From contig NZ_CP156989.1 of assembly GCF_039880525.1 (NCBI RefSeq), positions 1,736,001-1,800,000 on the forward strand: DNA of 64,000 nucleotides, written 5' to 3'. The DNA comes from Agrococcus sp. ProA11 (GTDB lineage: Bacteria; Actinomycetota; Actinomycetes; Actinomycetales; Microbacteriaceae). Within the stretch, counting starts at the first letter, position 1. Each line of letters starts with the position of its first letter. This document shows positions 10,243-20,060 of this stretch, piece after piece. The notes under the pieces were generated by a model. It was not told the origin of the DNA and searched no databases. It worked only from the letters and a program-made list of their open reading frames with translations. A program made the translations under genes and the position numbers.

Positions 10243-10896
10243 TCAGAGGCCGCGAACCCAGTTCGCCAGCAGGGCAATGCCCGCCTCCCCCGACTTCTCC
10301 GGGTGGAACTGCGTCGCGCTCAGCGGGCCGTTCTCGACCGCGGCGAGGAAGCGCTCCCCGTGCGTGGCCCAGGTGACGCGCGGCTGCCGGATGCGCGGGT
10401 GAGGGTCGATGCTCCACTCGGTCGCCGCGTAGGAGTGCACGAAGTAGAAGCGCTCGTCTCGGATGCCCGCGAAGAGCTCGGAGTCCTCCGGCGCCTCGAC
10501 CTCTGCCCACCCCATGTGGGGCAGCACGTCGGCCTGCAGGCGGCGCACGGTGCCCGGCCACTCGTCGAGCGCGTCGGTGTGCACGCCGCCCTCCTCGCCC
10601 GCCGTGAAGAGCACCTGCATGCCCACGCAGATGCCGAGCACCGGTCGGCTGCCGGCCAGCCGACGACCGATGAGCTCACCACCGCGGATGGCCTGGATGC
10701 CGGCCATGCACGCAGCGATCGAGCCGACGCCGGGCACCACCAGGCCGTCGGCCTCCATGACCGTCGTGCGGTCAGCCGTCAGCGAGACGTTCGCGCCGGC
10801 GGCCTCCAGGGCCTTCGCCGCGGAGTGCACGTTGCCGAGGCCGTAGTCGAGCAGCGCGACGGTCGGGCGCGACGACCCCGTTGCCGAGCCGGGCAT
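10243..10896 (-). CDS. hisH: Imidazole glycerol phosphate synthase glutaminase subunit
   Basis: Glutamine amidotransferase half of IGP synthase: it hydrolyses glutamine and channels ammonia to HisF (217 residues). The nucleophile elbow [13 protein letters not shown] holds the catalytic Cys; the His-x-Glu pair is [10 protein letters not shown] near the end. N-terminus [19 protein letters not shown] is typical. The ATG shares one base with the hisB stop (TGATG). HisF itself is not in the window. Confidence 0.95.
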   Translation of the reverse strand: MPGSATGSSRPTVALLDYGLGNVHSAAKALEAAGANVSLTADRTTVMEADGLVVPGVGSIAACMAGIQAIRGGELIGRRLAGSRPVLGICVGMQVLFTAGEEGGVHTDALDEWPGTVRRLQADVLPHMGWAEVEAPEDSELFAGIRDERFYFVHSYAATEWSIDPHPRIRQPRVTWATHGERFLAAVENGPLSATQFHPEKSGEAGIALLANWVRGL

Positions 10897-11495
10897 CAGA
10901 GAGCGCCCTTCGTGGACGGCACGCCCGTCACGCGCGGGTCGGGCTCGACGGCCATGCGCATGGCGCGGGCGAAGGCCTTGAACTCCGCCTCGGCGATGTG
11001 GTGCGGGTCGCGACCGGCGAGCACGTCCACGTGCGCCGTGATGCGCGCGTTGAGCGTGATCGCCTCGAAGACGTGGCGCACGAGCGAGCCGGTGAAGTGG
11101 CCGCCGATGCGGTGCAGCTCGAATCCGGCGGGCTCGCCGCCGTGCACGAGGAAGGGTCGGCCGGAGAGATCGACGACCGCGCGGGCGAGTGCCTCGTCGA
11201 GCGGCACGGTCGCGTCGCCGTAGCGGCGCACGCCCGCCTTGTCGCCGAGCGCGTCGCGCAGCGCGAGGCCGAGCGCGATCGCCGTGTCCTCCACCGTGTG
11301 GTGCGCATCGATGTCGGTGTCGCCCGTCGACTGCACGTCGAGATCGATGAGCGAGTGCTTCGAGAACGCCGTCAGCATGTGATCGAAGAACGGCACGGTG
11401 GTCGAGATCGACGAGCTGCCGGAGCCGTCGAGATCCAGCGAGAGCCGGATGGTCGACTCGCTCGTGGAGCGCTCGATCGTTGCGGTGCGGGCCAT
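10896..11495 (-). CDS. hisB: Imidazoleglycerol-phosphate dehydratase
   Basis: Mn-dependent dehydratase forming imidazole acetol phosphate (199 residues, the monofunctional actinobacterial form). Both metal-binding His clusters are present: [12 protein letters not shown] and [14 protein letters not shown], plus VPFFDHML and [14 protein letters not shown] chose the ATG at 11495 ([11 protein letters not shown]). A TAGGAT hexamer 7 bases upstream overlaps the hisC stop codon, so an internal leaderless promoter may add to operon read-through. Confidence 0.95.
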   Translation of the reverse strand: MARTATIERSTSESTIRLSLDLDGSGSSSISTTVPFFDHMLTAFSKHSLIDLDVQSTGDTDIDAHHTVEDTAIALGLALRDALGDKAGVRRYGDATVPLDEALARAVVDLSGRPFLVHGGEPAGFELHRIGGHFTGSLVRHVFEAITLNARITAHVDVLAGRDPHHIAEAEFKAFARAMRMAVEPDPRVTGVPSTKGAL

Positions 11496-11502
11496 GGGTT
11501 CG

Positions 11503-11508
11503 ATCCTA
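11503..11508 (-). promoter_or_regulatory. Internal hisB -10 box overlapping the hisC stop
   Basis: TAGGAT, 7 bases before the hisB ATG. Its first three bases are the hisC stop codon TAG. Confidence 0.5.
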
Positions 11509-12585
11509 TTCTGCGGTGAGCTCAGCCATGGCGGCGAGCAGCGCGGTGGTCTCGGCCGGCGTGCCGGCGGTGATGCGGAGCGTTCCGGGCAGGCCGACGT
11601 CGCGGACCAGGATGCCGCGGTCGAGCAGTGCCTGGAACGTCGCCTTCGGGTCGCGGATGCCGCCGACGAGCACGAAGTTGGAGTCGGACGGGTAGGGCGC
11701 GAGGCCCAGCGCGGTGAGCTCATCGACGATGCGATCGCGCTGCTGCCGCAGCGCGTCGACGCGTGCGAGCATCTCGCCGCTGTGCCGCAGCGCCGCGATC
11801 GCGGCCGCCTGCGTGATCGCCGACAGGTGGTAGGGCAGGCGCACCAGGCGGAGCGCATCGATGACCGCCGGATCCGCGGCGAGGTAGCCGACCCGGATGC
11901 CCGCGAAGGCGAACGCCTTGCTCATGGTGCGCGAGACCAGCAGGCGCGGGTAGCGCTCGAGGAGCGCCAGCGCCGTCTGGTCGCGATCGTGCGCGAACTC
12001 GGCGTAGGCCTCGTCGACCAGCACGATCCCGCGGGCGCTCGTGCACGCTGCCTCGATCACGTCCAGCCCGATCGCCGTGCCGGTCGGGTTGTTCGGCGAG
12101 CAGAGGAAGACCACGTCGGGATCGTGCTCCTCGATCGCGTCGCGCACGGCGCTCGGCGTGAGCGTGAAGTCGTCGGCGCGCGGCACCGGCACCCATGCCA
12201 TGCCGACGCCCTGCGCCAGCAGCGGGTACATCGAGTAGGTGGGCGTGAACGACAGCAGCGAGCGGCCCGGGCCGCCGAAGGCCTGCAGCACGTGCTGCAG
12301 CACCTCGTTCGAGCCGTTGCCCGCCCAGATCTGCTCGGCAGTCAGGCCGCGGCCGAGGTAGTCGGCGAAGCCCTGGCGCAGCACGTCGAATTCGCGGTCG
12401 GGGTACCGGTTGGCCTCCGGCAGCGCACGAGCGATCTCCTGGACGATGTCGAGGGCCACTGCCTCCGGCACTCGGTAGGCGTTCTCGTTGACGTTGAGCC
12501 GCACGGGAACCTCGAGCTGCGGTGCGCCGTAGGGCGTCAGGCCGCGCAGGTCGGCGCGGATGGGCAGGTCGTCGAGACTCGTCAC
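11506..12585 (-). CDS. hisC: Histidinol-phosphate aminotransferase
   Basis: PLP-dependent fold-type I aminotransferase making L-histidinol phosphate from imidazole acetol phosphate and glutamate (359 residues). Markers are [57 protein letters not shown] and the PLP-lysine loop [18 protein letters not shown]. The GTG start lies 6 bases after TAGGCT with no Shine-Dalgarno (leaderless). First gene of hisC-hisB-hisH-priA-sseB. Confidence 0.95.
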   Translation of the reverse strand: MTSLDDLPIRADLRGLTPYGAPQLEVPVRLNVNENAYRVPEAVALDIVQEIARALPEANRYPDREFDVLRQGFADYLGRGLTAEQIWAGNGSNEVLQHVLQAFGGPGRSLLSFTPTYSMYPLLAQGVGMAWVPVPRADDFTLTPSAVRDAIEEHDPDVVFLCSPNNPTGTAIGLDVIEAACTSARGIVLVDEAYAEFAHDRDQTALALLERYPRLLVSRTMSKAFAFAGIRVGYLAADPAVIDALRLVRLPYHLSAITQAAAIAALRHSGEMLARVDALRQQRDRIVDELTALGLAPYPSDSNFVLVGGIRDPKATFQALLDRGILVRDVGLPGTLRITAGTPAETTALLAAMAELTAE

Positions 12586-12591
12586 TGCACC

Positions 12592-12597
12592 AGCCTA
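12592..12597 (-). promoter_or_regulatory. hisC operon -10 box, leaderless
   Basis: TAGGCT on the minus strand, 6 bases before the hisC GTG at 12585. Confidence 0.6.
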
Positions 12598-12658
12598 GGA
12601 CGCTGTCTGATCTCCTGCACGCGCGGGCAGCACGCCTGCGGTCTGGCGGTGTGCGGCG

Positions 12659-13054
12659 TCAGCTCGTGTAGTGGGTCGGGATGGCGAGCTGCTCGCCCGG
12701 CTGGATGGCGCCGCCGATGCCGTTGAGCATCTCGATCTCCGCGATCACGTCGCGCGGGTCGGCCTCGGGCGCGATGGCGTGCGCGATCTGCCACAGCGAC
12801 TGGCCAGGCATGACGGTGACGTACTCGAAGTCGACGGAGCCGCTGGTCGAGGAGGCGACCGCCCCAGCGAGGGCGTCGCCCAGCACGCCGACGCCGGCGA
12901 GTGCGCCGGTGGCGATGACGGGGGCGGCGACGAGCAGCGCCAGCGCACGGCGACCGCGGACGGTCATGCGGAGCCGACTGCGAGCTGCGGGAGCGGCGGG
13001 CGTCGCGACGGGCGTCGCGGCGGGGATCCATGCGGTGGTGGCGATGGCAGTCAT
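12659..13054 (-). CDS. Membrane-anchored LysM protein, probable SOS division inhibitor
   Basis: Protein of 131 residues: a disordered basic N-terminus, one membrane span at about 35-57 ([21 protein letters not shown]) and a C-terminal LysM domain (about 77-128: [28 protein letters not shown]) facing the wall. Divergence from lexA and a LexA box in its promoter match YneA of Bacillus and DivS/Rv2719c of actinobacteria, which delay division during DNA damage. Function is inferred from this context. TTGACG and TAGGTT, 18 bases apart, form its promoter. The ATG at 13054 follows a GGAAGGAGC Shine-Dalgarno. Confidence 0.8.
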   Translation of the reverse strand: MTAIATTAWIPAATPVATPAAPAARSRLRMTVRGRRALALLVAAPVIATGALAGVGVLGDALAGAVASSTSGSVDFEYVTVMPGQSLWQIAHAIAPEADPRDVIAEIEMLNGIGGAIQPGEQLAIPTHYTS

Positions 13055-13121
13055 CGTTGCTCCTTCCGATTGGGATCCGCAGGCGATGCTCGGCCGGGAG
13101 CACCGCCTGCGAATCTCTGTT

Positions 13122-13137
13122 TCGAACCTATCTTCGA
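13122..13137 (-). promoter_or_regulatory. LexA box in the LysM gene promoter
   Basis: TCGAAC CTAT CTTCGA differs by one base from the actinobacterial SOS consensus TCGAAC-N4-GTTCGA. It covers the -10 box of the LysM gene. Confidence 0.75.
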
Positions 13138-13154
13138 TTCTTCGGATGCGTCAA
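13125..13154 (-). promoter_or_regulatory. LysM gene promoter
   Basis: -35 TTGACG (13149-13154) and -10 TAGGTT (13125-13130) with an 18-base spacer, read on the minus strand; the -10 lies inside the LexA box. Confidence 0.65.
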
Positions 13155-13184
13155 GCCCTTTTGCGGGTTTTCTCCACGACACGC

Positions 13185-13200
13185 TCGAACATCCGTTTGA
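13185..13200 (+). promoter_or_regulatory. LexA box in the lexA promoter
   Basis: TCGAAC ATCC GTTTGA, one mismatch to the SOS consensus. It overlaps the -35 element of lexA, as expected for autorepression. Confidence 0.8.
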
Positions 13201-13224
13201 TTCGAGCGCCCTGTCGGATACGCT
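13197..13224 (+). promoter_or_regulatory. lexA promoter
   Basis: TTGATT (13197-13202) and TACGCT (13219-13224) with a 16-base spacer give a promoter with a leader of about 80 nt before the ATG. Confidence 0.5.
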
Positions 13225-13309
13225 TTCGAACCAGGAGCAGTCAATCCCAGGCCACCCACACGCCCGTCTCGGGCACCGGGCGGCACCGGAGCGACGGGAG
13301 CGGAGCGGT

Positions 13310-13933
13310 ATGACGAGGCAGCTGACCGAGAAGCAGCAGGCCATCCTGCAGGTCATCCAGAAGGCGGTGCGCCAGCGCGGCTATCCGCCGAGCTACCGAG
13401 AGATCGGCGATGCGGTCGGGCTCTCCTCGCTCTCGAGCGTGACGCACCAGCTCGGGCAGCTCGAGCTCGCCGGCATGATCCGCCGCGACCCTGCGCGCCC
13501 GCGTGCGATCGAGGTGCTCGTGCCCGACGAGCTGGACCCGTCTGTGGGCAGCATGGAGCAGGCGACCTTCGTGCCGATGGTCGGCCGCATCGCAGCCGGC
13601 ATCCCGATCACCGCCGAGGAGCAGATCGACGAGGTCTATCCGCTGCCGAAGGAGCTCGTCGGCGGCGGCGACCTCTTCATGCTCAAGGTGGTCGGCGACT
13701 CGATGATCGATGCTGCGATCTGCGACGGCGACTGGGTCGTGGTGCGACAGCAGCGCGATGCGGTCAACGGCGACATCGTGGCGGCGATGCTCGACGAGGA
13801 GGCCACGGTGAAGGTGTTCAAGCAGCGCGACGGCCACACCTGGCTGCTGCCCCGCAACTCCGCGTTCGAGCCGATCGTGGGTGACGAGGCCGAGGTGCTG
13901 GGCAAGGTCGTGGCGGTGCTGCGCTCCATCTGA
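13310..13933 (+). CDS. lexA: LexA repressor
   Basis: SOS repressor and self-cleaving S24 serine protease (207 residues). The winged-helix DNA-binding domain covers about 1-70 ([33 protein letters not shown]). The cleavage bond is Ala96-Gly97 (GRIAAGIPI), and the catalytic dyad is Ser131 ([11 protein letters not shown]) and Lys168 (TVKVFKQ). I chose the ATG at 13310 rather than the much longer open frame upstream, which lacks homology and covers the regulatory region. Two LexA boxes lie upstream. The gene converges on hflX. Confidence 0.97.
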   Translation: MTRQLTEKQQAILQVIQKAVRQRGYPPSYREIGDAVGLSSLSSVTHQLGQLELAGMIRRDPARPRAIEVLVPDELDPSVGSMEQATFVPMVGRIAAGIPITAEEQIDEVYPLPKELVGGGDLFMLKVVGDSMIDAAICDGDWVVVRQQRDAVNGDIVAAMLDEEATVKVFKQRDGHTWLLPRNSAFEPIVGDEAEVLGKVVAVLRSI

Positions 13934-13941
13934 GCCCCGAG

Positions 13942-13989
13942 ACGACACGAGGCGCCGGACCGCTCACGCGGCTCGGCGCCTCCTGTCGT
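13942..13989. terminator. Bidirectional terminator between lexA and hflX
   Basis: Arms 13942-13957 and 13974-13989 pair almost fully (ACGACACGAGGCGCCG with CGGCGCCTCCTGTCGT). It starts 9 bases after the lexA stop and ends 12 bases before the hflX stop, serving both. Confidence 0.75.
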
Positions 13990-14000
13990 GGGACCGCGTG

Positions 14001-15500
14001 TCAGATGCGGAACTCGGCGAGCTGGTCGAGCACGGCGTCGGAGACCAGCGCATCGATGCGCGTGCCGGCCTCCTCGTAGCGCTCGCTCACGACGTCGAAG
14101 CGGTCGTGGAGCATGGCGATCACATCGCCGCGCTCGAAGGGCACCAGCAGCGACACCGGCACCTCTGGCCTCGGCAGCAGCTCGGCGATGCGCGCGAGGA
14201 TCTCGTCCACGCCGGCGCCCGTGCGTGCCGAGGCGAAGATGGCGTCCGGCTGCAGTCCCCGCAGCACCAGTCGCTCGTCATCACCGATCAGGTCGGCCTT
14301 GTTGAACACCACGATCTCCGGGATGGTGCGCGCGCCCGTCTCCCCCAGCACATCGCGCACCGTGGCGATCTGCGAAGCGGGGTCGGGGTGGCTGGCATCG
14401 ACGACGTGCACGATGAGCTCCGACTCGGCGACCTCCTCGAGCGTCGAGCGGAACGCCTCGACCAGCTGGTGCGGCAGGTTGCGCACGAAGCCGACCGTGT
14501 CGGCGATGGTGAACTCGCGCCCGTCCGGCGTGACCGCGCGGCGGACGGTGGCGTCGAGGGTCGCGAACAGCGCGTTCTCCACCAGCACGCCCGCACCGGT
14601 GATCCGGTTCAGCAGCGACGACTTGCCGGCGTTCGTGTAGCCCGCGATCGCCACGCCCGGCACCTCGAACCGGTCGCGGTTGGCGCGCTTCGCCTGGCGC
14701 GCGGGCGCGAAGCCCTTGATCTGCTTGCGCAGCCGTGCCATCCGCGTGTGGATGCGGCGACGGTCGAGCTCGATCTTCGTCTCACCCGGTCCGCGCGAGC
14801 CCATGCCTGCGCCCTGCCCGCCGACCTGACCACCGGCCTGGCGCGACATCGAGTCGCCCCAGCCGCGCAGTCGCGGCAGCAGGTACTCCAGCTGCGCGAG
14901 CTCGACCTGCGCCTTGCCCTCGCGGCTCTTGGCGTGCTGGCTGAAGATGTCGAGGATCACGGCGGTGCGGTCGATGACCTTCACCTTGACCCGGTCCTCC
15001 AGCGCACGTCGCTGGCTGGGCGAGAGCTCGCTGTCGGCCACCACCGTGTCGGCACCGAGCTCCTTCACCATCTCGGCCAGCGCATCCGCCTTGCCGCTGC
15101 CGACGTAGGTGGCCGGATCCGGGTTGGGCCTGCGCTGCAGCACGCCGTCGAGCACCTGCGCGCCGGCGGTCTCCGCCAGCGCGGCGAGCTCGCGCATCGA
15201 GTTCTCCGCGTCGGTGGCGCTGCCCGAGTAGACGCCCACGAGCACCACGTTCTCGAGGCGAAGCTCGCGGTACTCGACCTCGGTGATGTCCTCGAGCTCG
15301 GTGCGCAGTCCGTCGACGCGACGCAGCGCCGCACGCTCGTCGCGCTCGTACTGCGCGCCATCGCTGTCGCTCGATCCGTGGTCGGCCTGCAGCGCCTGCG
15401 CGCGCGCCGAGAGCACCTCGCCGTCGGCCGGCTGCGCCCACCGGAGGATGCGCTCCGTCGCGCGCCCTCCGCCCTCGGTGGTGTCCTGCGGTTCTGCCAT
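14001..15500 (-). CDS. hflX: GTPase HflX
   Basis: Ribosome-associated GTPase that splits stalled or hibernating 70S ribosomes (499 residues). The N-terminal HflX domain includes NPDPATYVGSGKADALAE and DTVVADSELSPSQRRALED. The G domain has G1 GYTNAGKSSL, G3 DTVGFV and G4 NKAD; the basic linker is SRGPGETKIELDRRRI. I start at the ATG at 15500 because AAGGAC lies 7 bases upstream; the frame is open further to 15539. The C-terminal region is longer than in E. coli (426). Divergent from a methyltransferase gene. Confidence 0.95.
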   Translation of the reverse strand: MAEPQDTTEGGGRATERILRWAQPADGEVLSARAQALQADHGSSDSDGAQYERDERAALRRVDGLRTELEDITEVEYRELRLENVVLVGVYSGSATDAENSMRELAALAETAGAQVLDGVLQRRPNPDPATYVGSGKADALAEMVKELGADTVVADSELSPSQRRALEDRVKVKVIDRTAVILDIFSQHAKSREGKAQVELAQLEYLLPRLRGWGDSMSRQAGGQVGGQGAGMGSRGPGETKIELDRRRIHTRMARLRKQIKGFAPARQAKRANRDRFEVPGVAIAGYTNAGKSSLLNRITGAGVLVENALFATLDATVRRAVTPDGREFTIADTVGFVRNLPHQLVEAFRSTLEEVAESELIVHVVDASHPDPASQIATVRDVLGETGARTIPEIVVFNKADLIGDDERLVLRGLQPDAIFASARTGAGVDEILARIAELLPRPEVPVSLLVPFERGDVIAMLHDRFDVVSERYEEAGTRIDALVSDAVLDQLAEFRI

Positions 15501-15514
15501 GGTCTGTCCTTCGC

Positions 15515-15520
15515 TACTGT
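15515..15520 (+). promoter_or_regulatory. -10 box of the methyltransferase gene, leaderless
   Basis: TACTGT ends 7 bases before the GTG at 15528; it lies in the 27-base gap to the divergent hflX start. Confidence 0.55.
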
Positions 15521-15527
15521 CGAGTCC

Positions 15528-16133
15528 GTGCCGGACCACTACTTCTCACCCGATCCCGTTGCGCCGAGATCGTTCCGGACGATCCTGGTGCCGATCGATG
15601 GCCGCGAGCGTGAGATGGTCACGGCGACCGGGGTGTTCTCCGGGGACCGACTCGATGTCGGCACCGAGGTGCTGCTGGATGCGGTTCCCGCGCCTCCCGA
15701 GACCGGGGAGCTGCTCGATCTCGGCTGCGGCTGGGGACCCATCGCCGCGACCCTCGCGACCCGTTCCCCGGCCGCGCATGTCTGGGCGGTCGACGTCAAC
15801 GCCCGTGCGCTCTCGCTCGTGGAGCGGAATGCCGAGCTGCTCAGTCTATCGAACATCACCCCGGCGACTCCTGACCGGGTGCCGACCGACGTGCGGTTCG
15901 CGACGATCTGGTCGAATCCGCCCATCCGGATCGGCAAGCCGCAGCTGCACGAGTTGCTCGAGACCTGGATCCCGCGGCTCGAACCCGGCGGCACGGCGTG
16001 GCTCGTGGTGCAGAAGCACCTGGGCGCCGACTCGCTGCTGCGATGGCTGACGGAGCGCTTCGAGGGCTTCGATGTCGAGCGTGCCGACTCGAAGCGGACG
16101 TACCGGATCATCGCCGTCACGGCGCCTGACTGA
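15528..16133 (+). CDS. Class I SAM methyltransferase, RsmC-like
   Basis: S-adenosylmethionine-dependent methyltransferase (201 residues) of the RsmC/RlmG-like small-domain family. It starts [13 protein letters not shown], has the SAM-binding motif [16 protein letters not shown], the acidic loop [10 protein letters not shown], and motif [11 protein letters not shown] (NPP, typical of N6-adenine or N2-guanine methylation of RNA). The GTG sits 7 bases after TACTGT, so it is probably leaderless. The last 17 bases overlap the 3' end of convergent dapF. The substrate is unknown; rRNA is the likely class. Confidence 0.8.
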   Translation: MPDHYFSPDPVAPRSFRTILVPIDGREREMVTATGVFSGDRLDVGTEVLLDAVPAPPETGELLDLGCGWGPIAATLATRSPAAHVWAVDVNARALSLVERNAELLSLSNITPATPDRVPTDVRFATIWSNPPIRIGKPQLHELLETWIPRLEPGGTAWLVVQKHLGADSLLRWLTERFEGFDVERADSKRTYRIIAVTAPD

Positions 16134-16995
16134 CTCCCCGGTCGATCTCCTCACCGCGGAAGACGAGCTCTGCGGGACCCGTGAGCCAGGCATGCCCGCG
16201 CTCATCGATCTCCACCTCGAGCCTGCCCCCTGGCACGTCGACGATCCAGCGATCCGCCGCGTCGCCCGACCAGTGCCGGGTCGCCAGCGCTGCGGCGACG
16301 GCTCCGGTGCCGCAGGAGAGCGTCTCGCCGGAGCCCCGCTCGTGGACGCGCATGCGGATGGCGCCGACGCCATCGGCGATGGAGCCCGGCACGACGAACT
16401 CGACGTTCGCCCCGTCGTCCGGCACCGGGTCGAGCACGGGTGCGCGGTGGAGGTCGAGCGCGGCGAGCTCCTCGGCGCTCGCCAGCGCGACCACGACGTG
16501 CGGATTGCCCGTCGACACGTCCAGGCCGGGGCGGGCGACATCGATGCCGTGGGCCGCGACCAGCCGGTCGCCGCCCAGCTCGTACGGACCGAGGTCCACG
16601 GCGAACAGCGGGCCCTGGCGGATGACACGCTTGAGGCCCGCGCGCGTGGCGACGTCCATCGCCTCGCCGTCGCCGAGCTCCACGAGGCCTGCCTCGAGCA
16701 GGAACCGCACGAACACACGGACGCCGTTGCCGCACATCTCGCTTGTGCTGCCGTCGGCGTTCCAGTAGTCCATCGCCCACGTGCCCGCGGGCGCGGCGTC
16801 GAGCGTCGGGTCGCCGCTGGCACCGGTGCGCACGGCTCGGATCACGCCGTCGCCCCCGATGCCGTAGCGGCGGTCGGCGAGCGCCCGCACCCGCTCGGCC
16901 GTGAGCGGCGCTGCGCCGTCGGGGTCGGCGACCAGCACGAAGTCGTTGCCGGTCCCGTGTCCCTTGGTGAATGCGCCTGTGCCGAGCGGTGTCAT
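16117..16995 (-). CDS. dapF: Diaminopimelate epimerase
   Basis: PLP-independent epimerase converting LL- to meso-diaminopimelate for lysine and peptidoglycan (292 residues). Both catalytic cysteines are in place: [10 protein letters not shown] and [24 protein letters not shown] opens the N-terminal half and [10 protein letters not shown] the second. The ATG overlaps the miaA stop by four bases, and TAGCCT 6 bases upstream inside miaA could give a leaderless internal transcript. Confidence 0.95.
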   Translation of the reverse strand: MTPLGTGAFTKGHGTGNDFVLVADPDGAAPLTAERVRALADRRYGIGGDGVIRAVRTGASGDPTLDAAPAGTWAMDYWNADGSTSEMCGNGVRVFVRFLLEAGLVELGDGEAMDVATRAGLKRVIRQGPLFAVDLGPYELGGDRLVAAHGIDVARPGLDVSTGNPHVVVALASAEELAALDLHRAPVLDPVPDDGANVEFVVPGSIADGVGAIRMRVHERGSGETLSCGTGAVAAALATRHWSGDAADRWIVDVPGGRLEVEIDERGHAWLTGPAELVFRGEEIDRGVSQAP

Positions 16996-17900
16996 GCGCC
17001 CAGGCTATCGAGCGCTTTTCGCGCCATCGCCGTCGGATCCGTCGCGGGGGATGCCGGGTAGCGCTGGAACCAGGACACCTGGCGCCTCGCGTACCGACGC
17101 GTCAGCGCCTGCGTGCGCGCGATCGCCTCGGCCTCGGTGAGGGCGCCGTCGAGCTGGTCGAGCGCCTGCCGGTAGCCGATCGCCTGCTGCGCGGTCGAGC
17201 CGCGCTCGATGCCCGCGGCGCGCAGAGCGCGCGCCTCTGCCACGATGCCGAGCTCCCACATCCGCGTCACCCGCGCGTCCAGTCGCGCGACGAGCGCCGC
17301 GCGATCCACGCGCACGTGCTGGATCACCGTCGGCCGCAGCAGCGATTCCTCCGGCGGCAGCCCGACCCGGAAGGGCATGCCGGTGAGCGTCACCGCCTCC
17401 AGCGCGCGCACGAGCCTGCGCCCGTTGTGCGGTCCGATCGCCGCGGCGGCGGCCGCGTCGACGGCGAGCAGGCGAGCGTGCATCGCCGCCGCGCCGTCGC
17501 GCTCGAGCGCCGACTCGAGCTCGGCGCGCAGCGTCTCGTCGGTCGCGGGGAACGCGAAGTCGTACAGCACGCTGGAGGCGTAGAGCCCGCTGCCCCCGAC
17601 CAGGATCGGCACCGCTCCCCGTTGCTCGATGCCGTCCAGAGCGGCGAGCGCGGCCTCGCGATAGGCGGCCACCGCCGCATCCTGCCACGGCTCCAGCACG
17701 TCCAGCAGGTGGTGCGAATGGCCGCGGCGCTCTTCCACACTCGCCTTCGCGGTGCCGATGTCCATGCCGCGGTAGAGCTGCATGGCGTCGCAGTTCACGA
17801 TCTCGGCGCTGCCGCCGAGCCGCACGACCGCGTCCGCGACGTCGAGCGACAGCGACGTCTTGCCGGTGCCGGTCGCGCCGACCACGGCGATCAGCGTCAT
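16992..17900 (-). CDS. miaA: tRNA dimethylallyltransferase
   Basis: Adds a dimethylallyl group to A37 of tRNAs reading U-initial codons, the substrate MiaB later methylthiolates (302 residues). Markers are the P-loop [59 protein letters not shown] and the C-terminal [14 protein letters not shown] chose the ATG at 17900, which overlaps the miaB stop (ATGA); the longer frame would lie inside miaB. In operon miaB-miaA-dapF. Confidence 0.95.
   Translation of the reverse strand: MTLIAVVGATGTGKTSLSLDVADAVVRLGGSAEIVNCDAMQLYRGMDIGTAKASVEERRGHSHHLLDVLEPWQDAAVAAYREAALAALDGIEQRGAVPILVGGSGLYASSVLYDFAFPATDETLRAELESALERDGAAAMHARLLAVDAAAAAAIGPHNGRRLVRALEAVTLTGMPFRVGLPPEESLLRPTVIQHVRVDRAALVARLDARVTRMWELGIVAEARALRAAGIERGSTAQQAIGYRQALDQLDGALTEAEAIARTQALTRRYARRQVSWFQRYPASPATDPTAMARKALDSLGA
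17002..17007 (-). promoter_or_regulatory. dapF -10 box inside the miaA 3' end
   Basis: TAGCCT, 6 bases before the dapF ATG at 16995, embedded in the last miaA codons. Confidence 0.45.
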
Positions 17901-19396
17901 GCCTCGGAGGCGACCGGCTGCGGTCGGAGCACCGGCAGCCCGAGCGACACGGGGCCTCCGGCGCGAACGGGAGCGTCGCCGGCCGCGGGCACCGCGCACG
18001 AGTCGGCCTGCGCTCGATCCCACGCGTCGCCCGCGCGCGTCGCGCGGAGCGCGAGCGGCTCGCCGTCGGCGATCAGGTGGAACGGCGCCGCCTGGGTCAC
18101 CTCGACGGTGACGATGTCGCCAGGGCGCGGCTGATGCGAGCCCGGGGCGAAGTGCACGAGGCGGTTGTCCTCGGCGCGGCCGGTGAGCCGATGGGTCTCC
18201 GCGTGCCGCTTGCCCTCGGCGGCCGCCACCATGACCTCGGCAGCGCGACCCACCTGGCGCTGGTTCTCCTCGTGCGAGATGCGATCCTGCAGCGCGACGA
18301 GCCGCTCGAACCGCGCCTGCACGACCTCCTTCGGCACCTGGTCGGGCATCGTCGCGGCGGGCGTGCCCGGCCGGATCGAGTACTGGAAGGTGAAGGCCGA
18401 CGCGAAGCGCGATGCCTCGACGACACGCAGCGTCTCGGCGAAGTCCTCTTCGGTCTCACCGGGGAAGCCGACGATGATGTCGGTCGTGATGGCCGCGTGC
18501 GGGATCCGCTCGCGCACCTTGTCCAGGATGCCGAGGAACCTCGTCGACCGATACGAGCGGCGCATGGCCTTCAGGATGCGATCCGATCCCGACTGCAGCG
18601 GCATGTGCAGCTGCGGCATCACCGCCGGCGTCTCTGCCATCGCGTCGATCACGTCGTCGGTGAACGCCGCCGGATGCGGACTCGTGAAGCGGATGCGCTC
18701 GAGCCCATCGATCTCGCCCGCGGCGCGCAGCAGCTTGCCGAACGCGAGCCGATCGCCGAACTCGACACCGTAGGAGTTCACGTTCTGGCCCAGCAGCGTC
18801 ACCTCGATGGCGCCGTCGTCGACGAGCGCCTGCACCTCGGAGAGGATCTCCCCTGGGCGCCGATCGCGCTCCTTGCCGCGCAGCGAGGGCACGATGCAGA
18901 AGGTGCAGGTGTTGTTGCAGCCGACCGAGATGGAGACCCAGCCGGCGTAGGTGGACTCGCGCTTCGTCGGCAGCGTCGACGGGAAGACCTCGAGCGCCTC
19001 GAGGATCTCCACCGCTGCTGCGCCGTTGTGGCGACTGCGCTCCAGCAGCGTCGGCAGCGAGCCGATGTTGTGGGTGCCGAAGACGACATCCACCCAGGGG
19101 GCGCGCTCGACGATCGTCGAGCGATCCTTCTGCGCCAGGCAGCCGCCGACGGCGATCTGGAAGCCGTCGCGCTCCCGCTTCGTCTTCGCCAGCTGCCCGA
19201 GCGTGCCGTAGAGCTTCTGACCGGCGTTCTCGCGCACCGCGCAGGTGTTGATGACGATGACGTCGGGGGCGCCGTCCTGCGCCTCGGTGTAGCCGGCCGC
19301 CTCGAGCGAGCCGCGGAGTCGTTCGGAGTCGTGCACGTTCATCTGGCAGCCGAAGGTCTTCACCTCGTAGGTGCGCGGCGCGAGCGTGCTGAGCAT
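17897..19396 (-). CDS. miaB: tRNA-2-methylthio-N6-dimethylallyladenosine synthase
   Basis: Radical-SAM methylthiotransferase acting on i6A37 of tRNA (499 residues). The N-terminal UPF0004 domain has [16 protein letters not shown]; the radical-SAM cluster motif is [13 protein letters not shown]; and [19 protein letters not shown] and the C-terminal TRAM domain ([21 protein letters not shown]) follow. I start at the ATG at 19396 ([13 protein letters not shown]) because TACGAT lies 7 bases upstream; an ATG three codons earlier is possible. miaA follows with a 4-base overlap. Confidence 0.95.
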   Translation of the reverse strand: MLSTLAPRTYEVKTFGCQMNVHDSERLRGSLEAAGYTEAQDGAPDVIVINTCAVRENAGQKLYGTLGQLAKTKRERDGFQIAVGGCLAQKDRSTIVERAPWVDVVFGTHNIGSLPTLLERSRHNGAAAVEILEALEVFPSTLPTKRESTYAGWVSISVGCNNTCTFCIVPSLRGKERDRRPGEILSEVQALVDDGAIEVTLLGQNVNSYGVEFGDRLAFGKLLRAAGEIDGLERIRFTSPHPAAFTDDVIDAMAETPAVMPQLHMPLQSGSDRILKAMRRSYRSTRFLGILDKVRERIPHAAITTDIIVGFPGETEEDFAETLRVVEASRFASAFTFQYSIRPGTPAATMPDQVPKEVVQARFERLVALQDRISHEENQRQVGRAAEVMVAAAEGKRHAETHRLTGRAEDNRLVHFAPGSHQPRPGDIVTVEVTQAAPFHLIADGEPLALRATRAGDAWDRAQADSCAVPAAGDAPVRAGGPVSLGLPVLRPQPVASEA

Positions 19397-19403
19397 GGGC
19401 TCC

Positions 19404-19409
19404 ATCGTA
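19404..19409 (-). promoter_or_regulatory. miaB operon -10 box, leaderless
   Basis: TACGAT, 7 bases before the ATG at 19396. Confidence 0.5.
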
Positions 19410-19466
19410 CCGGCGCGCGCAGCAGCCGCCCGGCGCTCGCGGGCGGCTGCTGCTCGTACTCGGGCG

Positions 19467-19979
19467 TCAGCCCTCGGTCGCGGTGAGCATCCAGGTGCCG
19501 TCGGGCCCATCACCCGTGAGGCTCATCACTCCCTCGGTGGCGGTGCCGGTGAAGGTGATGTCGAACGCCTCGTCCTGGGTGTTCTGATCGGCCAGTTCGG
19601 TGATGGTGATCGACAGGTTGCTCGGATCGCCGGACCAGACGTCGGCGGGGCTGTCGAACGGACCGCCGTCGCCGTTGTTCCAGTCGCTGATGTCGACCGT
19701 GCCGTCGGCGTTCAGCGTGAACTCCATGGCCGCGAACGTCTCGCCATCGGGACCGAGCTCACCGCCCGTCCAGGTCGTGCCAGCGAGATCTTCGGAGCCG
19801 GTATCGCCATCGGTGGTGCCGCCATCGGTGGTGCCGCCGTCGGTGGAGCCGCCGTCGGTCGAGGGCTCGGTGGTCGTGCCGTCGCCGCCGACGACCGGGG
19901 GCAGCTGGATGCAGCCCGTCAGGGCCAGCAGCGCCGCGGCCGCGATTGCCGGTCCGGCAAGGATCCTGGTGGTGTTCAT
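19467..19979 (-). CDS. Small secreted lipoprotein
   Basis: Predicted lipoprotein of 170 residues. The signal peptide (about 1-22) ends in the lipobox LTGC, so it is lipid-anchored outside the membrane. A Thr/Asp/Gly-rich linker with repeated TDGG units (about 32-57) leads to a beta-rich domain ([28 protein letters not shown]). I recognise no family; the domain reads like a small ligand-binding barrel, but that is a guess. TAGGTT lies 7 bases before the ATG, so it has its own leaderless promoter between recX and miaB. Confidence 0.75.
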   Translation of the reverse strand: MNTTRILAGPAIAAAALLALTGCIQLPPVVGGDGTTTEPSTDGGSTDGGTTDGGTTDGDTGSEDLAGTTWTGGELGPDGETFAAMEFTLNADGTVDISDWNNGDGGPFDSPADVWSGDPSNLSITITELADQNTQDEAFDITFTGTATEGVMSLTGDGPDGTWMLTATEG

Positions 19980-19986
19980 GCGCTCA

Positions 19987-19992
19987 AACCTA
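19987..19992 (-). promoter_or_regulatory. Lipoprotein gene -10 box, leaderless
   Basis: TAGGTT on the minus strand, 7 bases before the ATG at 19979. Confidence 0.55.
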
Positions 19993-20060
19993 GCCCTTTC
20001 GCGCACGCGGAGACTGCATGAGTGCTCAGCAGGGCCGAAGGTTCCCCGCACTGCGCCTGC

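Noticed and set aside
12671-13933. 420-residue LexA with a long N-terminal extension
   Set aside because: The extra part is antisense to the LysM gene and covers two LexA boxes and both promoters; the 207-residue LexA is complete.
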